Shown: piece after piece, positions 36,337 through 45,083 of the stretch | How the letters are laid out: the number at the start of each line of letters is the position of its first letter | How positions within the stretch are numbered: position 1 is the first letter of the stretch | NCBI RefSeq assembly: GCF_003233845.1 | Contig: NZ_QKRB01000051.1 | Coordinates: 62,001 to 126,000 of the forward strand | From: Paenibacillus sambharensis | GTDB lineage: Bacteria; Bacillota; Bacilli; Paenibacillales; Paenibacillaceae | Direction of reading: 5' to 3' | Length of the DNA stretch: 64,000 nucleotides | Position numbers and translations under genes: made by a program | The notes under the pieces: generated by a model | The model's input: the letters and a program-made list of their open reading frames with translations, nothing else | What the model was told of the DNA's origin: nothing | Databases searched by the model: none

Positions 36337-37221
36337 TTACTGATCCCCCCTGTTCAAGAAATAACGCTGTATGGAAAGCACAGCGACCACAATAACGAGC
36401 AGGACAACACTCATGGCTGAGGCCAGCCCGTAGTTGTTGAACTGGAAGGCCGTCTCAATGATTTTCATCACGAAGGTTTCACTCGCCCCTGCCGGACCGC
36501 CGTTAGTCAGAACGAATGGAATATCAAATACCTCCAGCGCTCCCGTAACAGTCAGGAACAGGTTCAGCTCGATAATCCGGTAAATGTTCGGCAGTGTGAT
36601 GAAGCGGAACTTCTGCCAGCCGCTGGCCCCGTCAATGGATGCCGCCTCATAGATATCGGCCGGGATCGACTGCAGAGCCGCCAAGTAGATGACCATGTTA
36701 AAGCCCATGTACCGCCACAGACCAATCGAAGCAAGGGTATAGTTGACGAAGCTCTCACTCCCCAGCCAGCTGGTGTCAGACGGCAGCCCAAGCGAGCCGA
36801 GGAACAGGTTGAGCGAACCCTGCGTCGTATCAAATACATAGCCAAACAGATAAGCAACCGCCACGCCGTTCAGTATGTAGGGCAGGAACAACAGCAGCCG
36901 GAAAAAGTGCTTGCCCTTAAGCCTGCTGTTCAGAATGACCGCGAAGTAAATTGCTAGTATGTTCTGAATGATGCCAATTACAAAGTAAGCCAGGTTGTGC
37001 CAGAAAACGCCGAAGATCTCGGGGTTGCGGAAGACCTCCCGGTAGTTCTCAAACCCCACCCACTGCATGTCAGGGCTGAGCCCGTCCCAGTTCGTAAAGC
37101 TGAGTCTGATCAGCTCAAGAGCCGGGTAATAGGCGAATGTCAGCAGCAGGACAAGCGGAATCATAATAAAGCCGATGATAACGATTTTTCTCTGTACGCC
37201 AAACGAAAGTCTGCTGAGCAT
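36337..37221 (-). CDS. Sugar ABC transporter permease, MalF type
   Basis: 294 residues with six membrane helices and the EAA loop DIYEAASIDGASGWQKFRFITLPNI. LIRLSFTNWDG near the start is common in this branch. GGGAGAGGAG precedes the ATG at 37221; an upstream extension is not supported. It sits between the binding-protein gene and the MalG-type gene in one operon and should form the channel with the latter. Confidence 0.94.
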   Translation of the reverse strand: MLSRLSFGVQRKIVIIGFIMIPLVLLLTFAYYPALELIRLSFTNWDGLSPDMQWVGFENYREVFRNPEIFGVFWHNLAYFVIGIIQNILAIYFAVILNSRLKGKHFFRLLLFLPYILNGVAVAYLFGYVFDTTQGSLNLFLGSLGLPSDTSWLGSESFVNYTLASIGLWRYMGFNMVIYLAALQSIPADIYEAASIDGASGWQKFRFITLPNIYRIIELNLFLTVTGALEVFDIPFVLTNGGPAGASETFVMKIIETAFQFNNYGLASAMSVVLLVIVVAVLSIQRYFLNRGDQ

Positions 37222-37326
37222 ATGGCTCTCTCCTCTCCCAATTCGTGTATGAAAGCGCAAAGTGGATTACCGCAGCGGGATAATCCACTTTGCCTGGCTG
37301 CCCGTCTGGACTAAGGCCAAGATTCC

Positions 37327-38634
37327 TTAGTAGCCGAGCGACTTCTTCGCTTTCGCCCACTGCTCGTTCAGCTTATCCAGAATCGTCTGCGGATCTTTGG
37401 CAAGAACGAATTCCTGCACAGCCGCTTCCTGATCAATCTGCGCCTTGTTCTGGATTTCGGTAGCCTCCGAGCTTGGAGGACCTGCCTCAATCATCTGCGG
37501 ATTATAGCCCTGGAATTCCTTCAGCTGAGCCAGACTTGCTTCCTTATCCTTCAAGGTCGGTATGAACCCGGCAAACTCATCATAGCCCGAATCTTCAATC
37601 ATCCACTGGACAAATGCCTTGGCTGCCGCGACATTGCCTTCCTTGTTCACCGCATAGAACCAATCCGGGTTAAGTGGTGCTTTAAGCTCGCCAGAGTTAT
37701 CAGCCGGGAACGGGAAGAAGCCGATATCTTCGGATGCAGCGCCATTCTCGATTACCTGGTTAATGACCCAGTTGCCGAGCAGATACATGGCAAAATCGCC
37801 CTGTGCCACTGCCTTCTTGGACTGCTCCCAGTTCGTGGAATTAATGTCCTTCTCCAGATATCCCTTCTCCTTCAGCTCACGCAGCATGCTCCAGGACTGG
37901 CCGTACACGTTGTCCATGGTATATGGCGTATCCGTCTCGGCCCGCTCGTTCTGATGATTCGGGTCCGCGCTGATCATCGTTGGCACATCATACACCCATG
38001 CGCCCAGCGGCCACTTGTCCTTGAAGTTAGAAGCCAGCGGCACGATGCCGGCATCCTTAAGCTTCTGGGCTGCTGCCAAGAACTCATCCCATGTCTTCGG
38101 AACCTCTGTAATACCAGCTTGCTCGAATGCCTTCTTGTTGTACACGATGCCTACTGTGCTGTTGCCGGAGGATACGCCGTACATCTTGCCTTCCGACGCT
38201 TTCGACTCAGCGAACCAGATGTCGCCGGAGAACTCGATATCATCAAGAGGTGCAAAGTACTTCGGCAGCTCCGCGTTTGCAATTCCTGGCCCGATCAGTA
38301 CAACATCTGGGAAGCTGCCGGAGGAGATCCGGATCTTCATATTTTTCTCGTAATCCTGAATCGCTTCAAATTTAAGGTCCACTTCCGGGTACTGCTCCTC
38401 GAAGCGCTTCTCGTAATCCGCATACTGCTTGCCGACCATATCTGTCCGGTTCGTCAGGAAGACCAGCTCACCCTTAATGTCTCCGCTGCCGGCCGCCTGC
38501 GCGCCTTCATTACTGCCCGACTCGCCTGCAGGCGGGTTGCTTGGGGTGTTCGAATTGTTGTTTCCACCACTGCAAGCAGATAATAAAGTTAGTGTAAGCA
38601 CAATAATCATAGCTAACGAAATGATATTTCTCAT
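37327..38634 (-). CDS. Sugar-binding lipoprotein of the ABC importer
   Basis: 435 residues. Lipoprotein signal LTLLSAC (Cys21) and a Gly/Asn/Ser-rich linker, then an extracellular solute-binding family 1 domain: LVFLTNRTDMVG, YEKRFEEQYPEVDLKFEAI, GIVYNKKAFEQAGITEVPKTWDEF, FAMYLLGNWVINQVIENG. It would bind manno-oligosaccharides, inferred from the divergent enzyme genes. AGGGGG stands before the ATG. It is paralogous to the lipoprotein at 46215-47546, sharing LTNR, KRAFEQAGITE, GNWV and EDIGFFPFP runs. Confidence 0.94.
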   Translation of the reverse strand: MRNIISLAMIIVLTLTLLSACSGGNNNSNTPSNPPAGESGSNEGAQAAGSGDIKGELVFLTNRTDMVGKQYADYEKRFEEQYPEVDLKFEAIQDYEKNMKIRISSGSFPDVVLIGPGIANAELPKYFAPLDDIEFSGDIWFAESKASEGKMYGVSSGNSTVGIVYNKKAFEQAGITEVPKTWDEFLAAAQKLKDAGIVPLASNFKDKWPLGAWVYDVPTMISADPNHQNERAETDTPYTMDNVYGQSWSMLRELKEKGYLEKDINSTNWEQSKKAVAQGDFAMYLLGNWVINQVIENGAASEDIGFFPFPADNSGELKAPLNPDWFYAVNKEGNVAAAKAFVQWMIEDSGYDEFAGFIPTLKDKEASLAQLKEFQGYNPQMIEAGPPSSEATEIQNKAQIDQEAAVQEFVLAKDPQTILDKLNEQWAKAKKSLGY

Positions 38635-38662
38635 TATTCTTGCCCCCTATAACGATTTGTGT

Positions 38663-38676
38663 TGTTAACGTTTACA
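38663..38676. promoter_or_regulatory. LacI/cre-like operator before the importer operon
   Basis: TGTTAACGTTTACA is palindromic around the central CG and one base away from the cre consensus. It lies just downstream of a TATAAT (38686-38691 on the minus strand), about 29 bases before the binding-protein start: a repressor road-block position. The local LacI protein or CcpA could bind it. Confidence 0.7.
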
Positions 38677-38783
38677 TTTCGATTATATCTGACAATATAC
38701 TCACTTTAAATGGTCTGTATTTTCTTTTCTGGTCTTCAGTTTACCATTTTGCAAAACCATAAAATTTTGCTAACAAATATGTC

Positions 38784-38797
38784 TGTAAGCGTTTATA
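38784..38797. promoter_or_regulatory. LacI/cre-like operator near the hydrolase operon promoter
   Basis: TGTAAGCGTTTATA, one base from the cre consensus, overlaps a TATACT (38793-38798) that could be the -10 element of the plus-strand hydrolase operon. The rest of this 370-base divergent region is AT-rich with no other clear element. Confidence 0.6.
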
Positions 38798-39004
38798 CTA
38801 GGGGAACAAGTACCATCATACCGTCCATTATTCATATCCCCCTCTACTAAAACAGCTAAATAAAGCTGTAATCTTGTCAAAATGAGAACATTGATGGTAA
38901 CTTATGATAACAGGTATCCTATATTAACTAACAAAACAAACAAAACTAGATTGTCTGGCACTTCTTTACCTGCTAGGCCCGGCATTCAGACAGGAGTGAT
39001 GAGC

Positions 39005-39955
39005 ATGAAGAAACTAGATCCCTACATAGCCGGTATGACCTGGGGCTGGACCGGGGTCCGGGGTACATGGGGAAATGGTAAAGCTGAGAAATCCATGGAG
39101 CTGATGAAGCAGAGGCTCAATGTGAACTGGACAGCGATTGCCTTCGGCGCTTTGCAGGAGCACCCGCAGTCGACGGAGATTCCTTACTGGGAAGCGCCTA
39201 CCGTAACAGATGATGAGGTGATATGGGCCATCCGCAAAGCGAAAAGCATGGGGCTAAAGGTTGTGCTGAAGCCCGTTGTCAATGTCCGTAACGGGACATG
39301 GCGGGCCCATATTAACTTCTTCGACATGGATGTGCCCTGTGAACCCAAATGGTCCGAGTGGTTTGCCGCTTATGAGGCGTTCATCCTTCACTATGCTGCA
39401 ATTGCCGAAGAAACCGGCTGCGAGCTATTCTGCATCGGCTGCGAGATGGTCCAGACCGACAGGCGGGAGCTGGAATGGCGCGAGCTGATTGCTAAGGTCC
39501 GTAATGTTTACTCCGGGCCGATTACCTACAATTGTGACAAGTATCAGGAGGATCATGTGAAATGGTGGGACGCGGTAGACATCATCTCCTCCAGCGGCTA
39601 CTACCCGATTGCTGCATGGGAAGAGCAGCTTGACCGGATTGAAGCAGTTGTAAAGCATCATGGCAAGCAATTCTTCTTCATGGAAGCGGGAGTTCCCAGC
39701 CGCACAGGGTCTGAGCATCTCCCGAACGATTGGGGGTTACAGGGATCGCCGGATGAGGAAGTCCAGAAGCGTTATTATGAGACCATGTTCACAAGCTGTG
39801 ACCGCCGCGGCTGGGTGAGCGGGTTCATGCTCTGGGATTGGCCGCCGCGCTTATATGATCTAAGCGATGCTTCCGCCAATGATGATTACTGCATGTATGG
39901 CAAGCAGGCCGAATCCGTAATTGCGCAGTACTATACCAGGAAAACAAGTGATTAG
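39005..39955 (+). CDS. Glycoside hydrolase family 113-like beta-mannanase, intracellular
   Basis: 316 residues, one TIM barrel without signal peptide. AGMTWGWTGVRGTWG starts it; LKVVLKPVVNVRNGTWRA and the two probable catalytic glutamates follow, in ELFCIGCEMVQ (Glu147, acid/base) and FFFMEAGVPS (Glu227, nucleophile). The late GFMLWDWPPRLYD fits the GH113 end of the barrel. GH113 enzymes cut beta-1,4-mannan and manno-oligosaccharides. Being cytoplasmic, it probably shortens imported oligosaccharides to mannobiose for the next two enzymes. The second ATG (39005) is chosen: CAGGAG is eight bases before it. First gene of a three-gene operon. Confidence 0.85.
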   Translation: MKKLDPYIAGMTWGWTGVRGTWGNGKAEKSMELMKQRLNVNWTAIAFGALQEHPQSTEIPYWEAPTVTDDEVIWAIRKAKSMGLKVVLKPVVNVRNGTWRAHINFFDMDVPCEPKWSEWFAAYEAFILHYAAIAEETGCELFCIGCEMVQTDRRELEWRELIAKVRNVYSGPITYNCDKYQEDHVKWWDAVDIISSSGYYPIAAWEEQLDRIEAVVKHHGKQFFFMEAGVPSRTGSEHLPNDWGLQGSPDEEVQKRYYETMFTSCDRRGWVSGFMLWDWPPRLYDLSDASANDDYCMYGKQAESVIAQYYTRKTSD

Positions 39956-39969
39956 GAGGTGTCGTGAAG

Positions 39970-41190
39970 ATGAGCAGCCCGGCCGACTGGCGTAATAACT
40001 GGATTGCTGAGATTGAACAAGAGCTGCAGGAGAATATTTTGTCATTCTGGATGACGCATACACGGGATGAAGAGCACGGGGGTTTCCTCGGGGAAATAGC
40101 TCAGACTATGCAGGTGAACCGGCAGGCGGACAAGAGTCTTGTGCTGAATACCCGCATACTGTGGACCTTCGCTTCCGCCTACCGCATCTACAAGGATGAA
40201 CGTTTCCTTGCGACTGCCGAGCGGGCGTATCAGTATTTGACCGGTCACTTCATTGACCGTGAGCATGGCGGGCTCTTCTGGATGGTAAGTCCTCAAGGGA
40301 ATCCGACGGAAGATAAGAAGCAGGTGTACGGGCAGGCGTTCATGATCTACGCGCTGTCCGAATATTACCGTGCGGCCGGCAGGCACGAAGCGCTTAATCT
40401 GGCGATTGAGCTGTTCCGGCTGCTGGAGAAGCACAGCTATGATCCGGTCAATAAAGGTTATGTGGAGGCCTTGGCCCGGGACTGGTCCCAGACGGATAAC
40501 CTCAGCCTCAGCGGCAAGGACTTGAACGAGAAGAAGTCCATGAACACGCATCTCCACGTGCTGGAAGGCTACACCAACCTCTTCCGTGTATGGCCGTCTG
40601 AGGAGCTTCGCAGCTCCCTAAGGGAGCTGGTCGAGGTAACATTGAAGCACATCATTGACAGGAATACCGCTCATTTCAAGCTGTTCTTCGACGAACAGTG
40701 GGTGAGCAAGTCTGACCATATTTCCTATGGTCATGACATTGAGGGCAGCTGGCTGCTAGTAGAAGCTGCTGAGGTCCTCGGAGATGAAGAGCTGCTCCTG
40801 GAGGTCAAGCGGATGGCCGTCCGGATGGCTGAGGCAGCGCTGAACGAGGGAGTGGACCCCGATGGCGGGATGCTGAATGAGGCCGACTCCACCGGCTATG
40901 TCGACACGGATAAAGACTGGTGGCCGCAAGCCGAGGCAGTCATCGGATTTTACAATGCCTATCAGATGACTGGTGATCTTAAGTACCTTGAAGCCTCTCA
41001 GGCGTCATGGCAATTCATCCGGCAGTATATCGTGGATAAGGATAATGGGGAATGGTTCTGGAGTGTGACCCGAGACGGCGTACCTACCGAAGGTCATGCT
41101 AAGGTGAGCGCATGGAAATGTCCTTACCACAACGGCAGAGCCTGCTTCGAGATGATCCAACGTCTTGGCAATTATACAGGAAATGAATAG
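39970..41190 (+). CDS. Cellobiose/mannobiose 2-epimerase (AGE family)
   Basis: 406 residues forming an (alpha/alpha)6 barrel. [74 protein letters not shown] and [13 protein letters not shown] carry the conserved His and Arg residues of cellobiose 2-epimerases. These invert C2 of the reducing sugar in beta-1,4-disaccharides. Next to a GH130 mannosylglucose phosphorylase the natural substrate is most likely mannobiose, turned into mannosylglucose. GGAGGT before the ATG at 39970; a GTG six bases earlier is a possible alternative. It follows the GH113 gene by 14 bases. Confidence 0.92.
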   Translation: MSSPADWRNNWIAEIEQELQENILSFWMTHTRDEEHGGFLGEIAQTMQVNRQADKSLVLNTRILWTFASAYRIYKDERFLATAERAYQYLTGHFIDREHGGLFWMVSPQGNPTEDKKQVYGQAFMIYALSEYYRAAGRHEALNLAIELFRLLEKHSYDPVNKGYVEALARDWSQTDNLSLSGKDLNEKKSMNTHLHVLEGYTNLFRVWPSEELRSSLRELVEVTLKHIIDRNTAHFKLFFDEQWVSKSDHISYGHDIEGSWLLVEAAEVLGDEELLLEVKRMAVRMAEAALNEGVDPDGGMLNEADSTGYVDTDKDWWPQAEAVIGFYNAYQMTGDLKYLEASQASWQFIRQYIVDKDNGEWFWSVTRDGVPTEGHAKVSAWKCPYHNGRACFEMIQRLGNYTGNE

Positions 41191-41203
41191 GAGGATGACT
41201 ACA

Positions 41204-42382
41204 ATGAACAATCTGTTTCAATCGCGCAAGCAGCAGCTGACAGAGCAGTACGAAGAGCTTCTGGCCCGCAGGAATGAGAAGGAACCACTAGGCAATGGTG
41301 TCTATGACAGGTACCGAGACCCTGTGCTTACTGCACAGCATGCTCCTCTGATCTGGCGTTATGACTTCAATCCCGCAACCAACCCCCACTTCATGGAAAG
41401 GCTCGGCATTAACTGTGTGTTTAACCCAGGCGCTATTGAGCTGAATGGGAAGTTTTATCTGGTTGCCCGCGTTGAAGGCGATGACCGCAAGTCATTCTTT
41501 GCCATTGCCGAGAGCAGAAGTGGCGTAGACGGCTTCCGGTTCTGGGATCACCCGGTCGTCATGCCGGAGACGGATGATCCGGACGTCAATGTCTATGACA
41601 TGCGTCTGGTCCAGCATGAGGACGGCTGGATATACGGCCTGTTCTGCACGGAGCGCAAAGACCCGGATGCGCCGCGCGGCGACCTGTCGAGCGCTATCGC
41701 CCAATGTGGCATAGCGCGCACGAAGGATTTGAAGAGCTGGGAACGGCTCGCCGATCTGAAGACCGGTTCCAACCAGCAGCGCAACGTTGTACTGCATCCG
41801 GAATTTATCGACGGGAAGTACGCCTTCTACACACGCCCGCAGGACGGTTTTATTGATACGGGGTCAGGCGGAGGCATTGGCTGGGGGTTATCGGATTCCA
41901 TCGAGAATGCCGAGGTGAAGCAGGAAATCATTATCGATGAGCGCCATTACCATACGATCAAGGAAGTGAAGAACGGCCAAGGGCCTGCTCCGATCAAGAC
42001 CGACAAGGGCTGGCTTCATATCGCGCATGGCGTCCGCAATACGGCCGCCGGTCTGCGCTATGTGCTGTATGCCTTTCTCTCGGATCTGGACAAGCCTTAC
42101 CAGGTTACCCATCGCCCAGGCGGTCATTTCATTGCTCCCGAAGGAATCGAGCGGATCGGCGATGTCTCGAACGTTGTCTTCTGCAATGGTGTCATTGCCC
42201 GCGACAACGGCGACGTGTATATCTACTACGCCTCTTCGGATACCCGCTGTCATGTCGCCACCTCGACAGTCGATAGACTGCTCGACTACGTTATGAATAC
42301 GCCAGAGGACCCGCTGCGCTCTTATGCCTGCGTGCAGCAGCGTATCGAACTGATTGACCGAAACCTCGCTTATTTAAAGTAA
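41204..42382 (+). CDS. GH130 4-O-beta-D-mannosyl-D-glucose phosphorylase
   Basis: 392 residues of a five-bladed propeller. Clear GH130 features are [45 protein letters not shown] (Asp of the catalytic acid region), [65 protein letters not shown] in overlapping parts, and NVVFCNGVI. It splits mannosylglucose with phosphate into mannose-1-phosphate and glucose. GGAGGATGAC precedes the ATG at 41204, 13 bases after the epimerase stop. Together the three genes make the known epimerase-phosphorylase route for beta-mannan. Confidence 0.94.
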   Translation: MNNLFQSRKQQLTEQYEELLARRNEKEPLGNGVYDRYRDPVLTAQHAPLIWRYDFNPATNPHFMERLGINCVFNPGAIELNGKFYLVARVEGDDRKSFFAIAESRSGVDGFRFWDHPVVMPETDDPDVNVYDMRLVQHEDGWIYGLFCTERKDPDAPRGDLSSAIAQCGIARTKDLKSWERLADLKTGSNQQRNVVLHPEFIDGKYAFYTRPQDGFIDTGSGGGIGWGLSDSIENAEVKQEIIIDERHYHTIKEVKNGQGPAPIKTDKGWLHIAHGVRNTAAGLRYVLYAFLSDLDKPYQVTHRPGGHFIAPEGIERIGDVSNVVFCNGVIARDNGDVYIYYASSDTRCHVATSTVDRLLDYVMNTPEDPLRSYACVQQRIELIDRNLAYLK

Positions 42383-42386
42383 TAAG

Positions 42387-42520
42387 GGATAGGCTGCTTA
42401 AACAGCATAGGATGAGATTGCTCATACAGTACAGGACTAGATCCTCAGACAGTACAAGACTAGATTGCTCATACAGCAGGATGAGGCTGCTTCTGGCTGT
42501 AGGATGAGATTGCTTTAGTA
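42387..42520. repeat. Short imperfect direct repeats downstream of the GH130 gene
   Basis: Variants of GGATGAGATTGCT recur at about 42409, 42478 and 42502. The string ACAGTACARGACTAGAT occurs twice, and TTGCTCATACAG occurs twice. No open frame of note covers it. Confidence 0.7.
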
Positions 42521-42529
42521 AATAGAAGA

Positions 42530-42561
42530 GGCTGCTTCCGGCAAAATTGCTGGAAACAACC
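42530..42561 (-). terminator. Terminator hairpin of the 37-residue membrane peptide gene
   Basis: 15-base arms (42530-42544 and 42547-42561) pair with a few G-T pairs. On the minus strand TCTTCTATTT follows, two bases after the peptide's stop codon. Confidence 0.65.
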
Positions 42562-42563
42562 CC

Positions 42564-42677
42564 TCATCCTCCCCAATCCCCGTTTAACCACCAGCTGGCT
42601 ATTGCAGCCATGAACAGCCAGTACCCGAGGAATACGGCAACCAGTACAAACCACCAATTCCTTCTAAGCCATCTCAT
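42564..42677 (-). CDS. Small Trp-rich membrane peptide (37 residues)
   Basis: Too short for usual gene callers. ATG at 42675-42677 has GGAGGTCC seven bases ahead. The peptide starts MRWLRRNWWFVLVAVF and ends ASWWLNGDWGG: a basic N-terminus, one membrane helix of about 19 residues, and seven tryptophans in all. A hairpin terminator follows at once. No family recognised; similar tiny membrane peptides are common in Bacillales. It lies between the GH130 gene and the nuclease-HTH gene on the opposite strand. The remaining stretch 42678-43077 shows nothing else clear. Confidence 0.6.
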   Translation of the reverse strand: MRWLRRNWWFVLVAVFLGYWLFMAAIASWWLNGDWGG

Positions 42678-43077
42678 GATTGGACCTCCATTTGATAGTT
42701 TTGAGAAACTACTCTGCTAAATGCCCTGCTTGTAGGATCACTTCAGCAGGCTGCCAGACCCTTCTTGATAACGAATATTTCGCGGATCCCAGGCCGCGTC
42801 ACTTCACCATCTTATTCCACTATAACCTGTAACTGGTTTCAAGTAAACCTGCTCTACACTTGATGTTGTGCTTGCTCCCGATCACTGCTTTCTTGTCTGT
42901 ACTTCCATTCTATCGCTTTCTACTAGTAACCGGCGGTATGCTTCTCCATGGGAATAGCCTGTAGCTCTCAGGATTAGCAGCAGATTTCCTTATTGATTAG
43001 TCGTCGTTGATTAGTCACCGCCTAACTTATAGCACCGACCTTATAATTTTCACCTTGGTTTCTCCGCACACTATCGT

Positions 43078-43148
43078 TATAATCATACATAAGACGAAGA
43101 ACGTCCCGGTCTTTCCATCTTGGAGAGAAACGGGGCGTTTTCTATTTT
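43078..43148 (+). promoter_or_regulatory. Promoter followed by an attenuator hairpin before the nuclease-HTH gene
   Basis: TATAAT at 43078-43083 has a weak TTGGTT 17 bases upstream. AACGTCCCG (43100-43108) pairs with CGGGGCGTT (43131-43139), then TTTCTATTTTT. This intrinsic-terminator shape lies between promoter and start codon, only about 15 bases before the ribosome-binding site, suggesting attenuation. Confidence 0.6.
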
Positions 43149-43163
43149 TCGGAGGTGTAGGAA

Positions 43164-43850
43164 TTGGATTTTGACCAAGCGCATGCCGCATTTATTTCGC
43201 ACCACATGGAGAGAAGGAACGGAGAACGCAAAGGCCGGCTTGAACGCGGACACAGAGAGGCCGAAATGTTATTTTGCCGTAACGTATGGTGGCCGCTTAG
43301 AGGAAGTTTCGAGAATCTGCTTCCGGAATATGAGGTGCTGGATTGGCGCGGATATTCCTACTTCTGCGACTTTGTATGGATCACGAATGCGGTAAGACTG
43401 ATCATTGAGATCAAAGGCTATGGTCCGCATGTACGGGATATGGATCGGCAAAAGTACTGCAGCGAGCTGAACAGGGAGACTTTTCTAACCGCGATGGGTT
43501 ATCATCTGATCTCATTTTCTTACGATGACGTTGCTTACCGGCCTGAATTATGTATAACTCTGCTTCGTATGGTACTGAGCCGTTACCAGTCAAGCATGAC
43601 CTGTCATGGCCTCCCGAGACTTATAGAAAAAGAGATTGTCCGGCTAGCCTGCACACTCGCGCGTCCTCTAAGACCAATCGATGTGCAGAAGCATCTCGGC
43701 GTGAATCATCGCACCGCTGTCCGTTATCTTCAATCCCTATGCTCACAAGGCTGGTTTACATCCGCTACCGGAACAGACGGCAAGCATGTTGTCAGATATC
43801 GGCTCCAAAGCCACAATATGCAGCATCTGCACACCTTGCTAAGCTACTAA
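43164..43850 (+). CDS. PD-(D/E)XK-like endonuclease domain fused to winged helix-turn-helix
   Basis: 228 residues from TTG, with GGAGGTG eight bases ahead. The N-terminal half shows VLDWRGYSYFCDFVWITNAVRLIIEIKGYG: an Asp followed after about 13 residues by EIK, the core of DUF559/PD-(D/E)XK nucleases. YHLISFSYDDV follows. From about 150 the chain is a DNA-binding module: EIVRLACTLARPLRPIDVQKHLGVNHRTAVRYLQSLCSQGWF is a winged HTH, read here in two pieces. The combination suggests a site-directed DNA-cutting or DNA-binding protein. No methylase or toxin-antitoxin partner is adjacent. Function unknown. Confidence 0.7.
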   Translation: MDFDQAHAAFISHHMERRNGERKGRLERGHREAEMLFCRNVWWPLRGSFENLLPEYEVLDWRGYSYFCDFVWITNAVRLIIEIKGYGPHVRDMDRQKYCSELNRETFLTAMGYHLISFSYDDVAYRPELCITLLRMVLSRYQSSMTCHGLPRLIEKEIVRLACTLARPLRPIDVQKHLGVNHRTAVRYLQSLCSQGWFTSATGTDGKHVVRYRLQSHNMQHLHTLLSY

Positions 43851-43977
43851 CACTGCTTTTTTGGACGGATTAACATTTCTGCGAGGTTAATGGTCATTTC
43901 CGGGAGGGGGATGAGGGGGCTAGCGCGCGATGCTCGTTGTAGCATGACTTGAGTCAACCACATAGGCGTGTTCTGGA

Positions 43978-44340
43978 ACGGTCTGGGCTGGGCTACTCTG
44001 GGCTAGACTGTGTTGGGCTGTGTTGGAGGGTCGGCTGTGTTGGGCTGCTCTGGGCTATTCCGTGTTGGGCTGGCTGGACTGTTACGTACTGGATTTGGTT
44101 GTACTGATCTGTGTTGGGCCGGTTGTTTTGGGCTGCTCTTGGCTATACCATGCTGGGCTGGCTGGACTGTTACGTACTGGATTTGGTTGTACTGATCTGT
44201 GTTGGGCCGGTTGTTTTGGGCTGCTCTTGGCTATACCATGCTGGGCTGTGCTTATTCTATGGTGGGCTGTACTTACTCTATGGTGGGCTGTGCTGTTCTG
44301 AGCAATGTTGAGCTGGGCTGTTAGGCTGCTCTAGGCTATG
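43978..44340. repeat. G/T-rich repeat block with an 88-bp tandem duplication
   Basis: The plus strand is dominated by TGGGCTG-like words. An 88-bp unit occurs twice in tandem (44067-44154 and 44155-44242), with partial copies on both sides, and a 21-bp unit recurs just after it near 44243-44300. Apparent frames here are Trp/Leu/Cys-rich artefacts of the repeat. Confidence 0.9.
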
Positions 44341-44349
44341 CTGGCATGC

Positions 44350-44545
44350 CGGTGAAATTCCTGCAAAAATGCATCCTTTTCAGGAGAAATCAGGGGAAAT
44401 TGCTGAAATACCTGCAAAAGTGCAGGCTTTTGAGCACGTCAGGCTCATTTCATTCGAGCGCAATGAAAATACCTGCACAATCGCAGGCTTTTGATCCGGC
44501 TTGCAAACACGAGTAGAAAAGCCTGCACTTTAGCAGGAATTTTAT
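44350..44545. repeat. Four copies of a palindromic CCTGCA-TGCAGG intergenic element
   Basis: Units of about 28 bases of the form AAATACCTGCAAAAGTGCAGG followed by CTTTTGA occur near 44353, 44407 and 44467 (direct) and near 44515 (inverted). Each contains a small hairpin. Similar elements are remembered from Paenibacillus intergenic DNA. Confidence 0.85.
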
Positions 44546-44748
44546 GTACCAGAGCATGTTACCCGCAAAAGATATGCCCCACAGGCGCAACTATTCATTC
44601 TCCCGGCTATGTGGCACTCTAAATTCTAGGTCCTCCCATAATGGCGCTCCCATAGGACGCCCCCTAGCGTGCAAAAGAACACCCCACAGGCGCATGCTGC
44701 GCCAACGTCCCTCCCCAGCCCACTATGCAAAGCACCCCACCGCCGCCG

Positions 44749-44940
44749 CATCATCGCTGGCCACACCTCCGCACGCCGCCACTGCACGCCACACTTCACC
44801 GCTGGCCACACCTCCGCGCGCCACCACCGCACGCCACTTCACCGCTGGCCACACCTCCGCATGCCTCCACCGCATGCCTCCCCCGCACGCCGCACCTCCG
44901 CATGCCTCCACCGCATGCCTCCCCCGCACGCCGCACCTCC
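44749..44940. repeat. C-rich tandem repeats of 41-43 bp
   Basis: A 41-bp unit recurs exactly at 44853-44893 and 44894-44934; a related unit beginning CACTTCACCGCTGG recurs at 44792 and 44835. The whole segment is built of CCGCAYGCC and CACCTCCGC words and is much richer in C than its surroundings. No ribosome-binding site supports the frames through it. Confidence 0.88.
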
Positions 44941-45083
44941 GCGCGCCGTACCAGCCAGGCTGCAGGCTGCGGCGCCAGCTTCCCAAACGCCGCAGAGCCA
45001 AGCCCACTCTCCACATGACACAAATGGCACAGCATGTTAACGCCCCCCAAACAGAAGAATGCGCGGCAAGCGGCTGACGCCGC

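Noticed and set aside
44010-44311. Frames full of Leu, Gly, Cys and Trp in the G/T-rich repeat
   Set aside because: All reading frames look alike because of the repeat period; no start site and no terminator.
44350-45000. Possible CRISPR array in the repeat island
   Set aside because: Repeats are adjoining tandem copies or scattered hairpins without unique, even-length spacers, and no cas genes are near.
44544-45077. 177-codon His/Pro/Ala-rich plus-strand frame and minus-strand counterparts through the C-rich repeats
   Set aside because: Long only because the repeat lacks stops on several frames; no ribosome-binding site, unlike real genes here.
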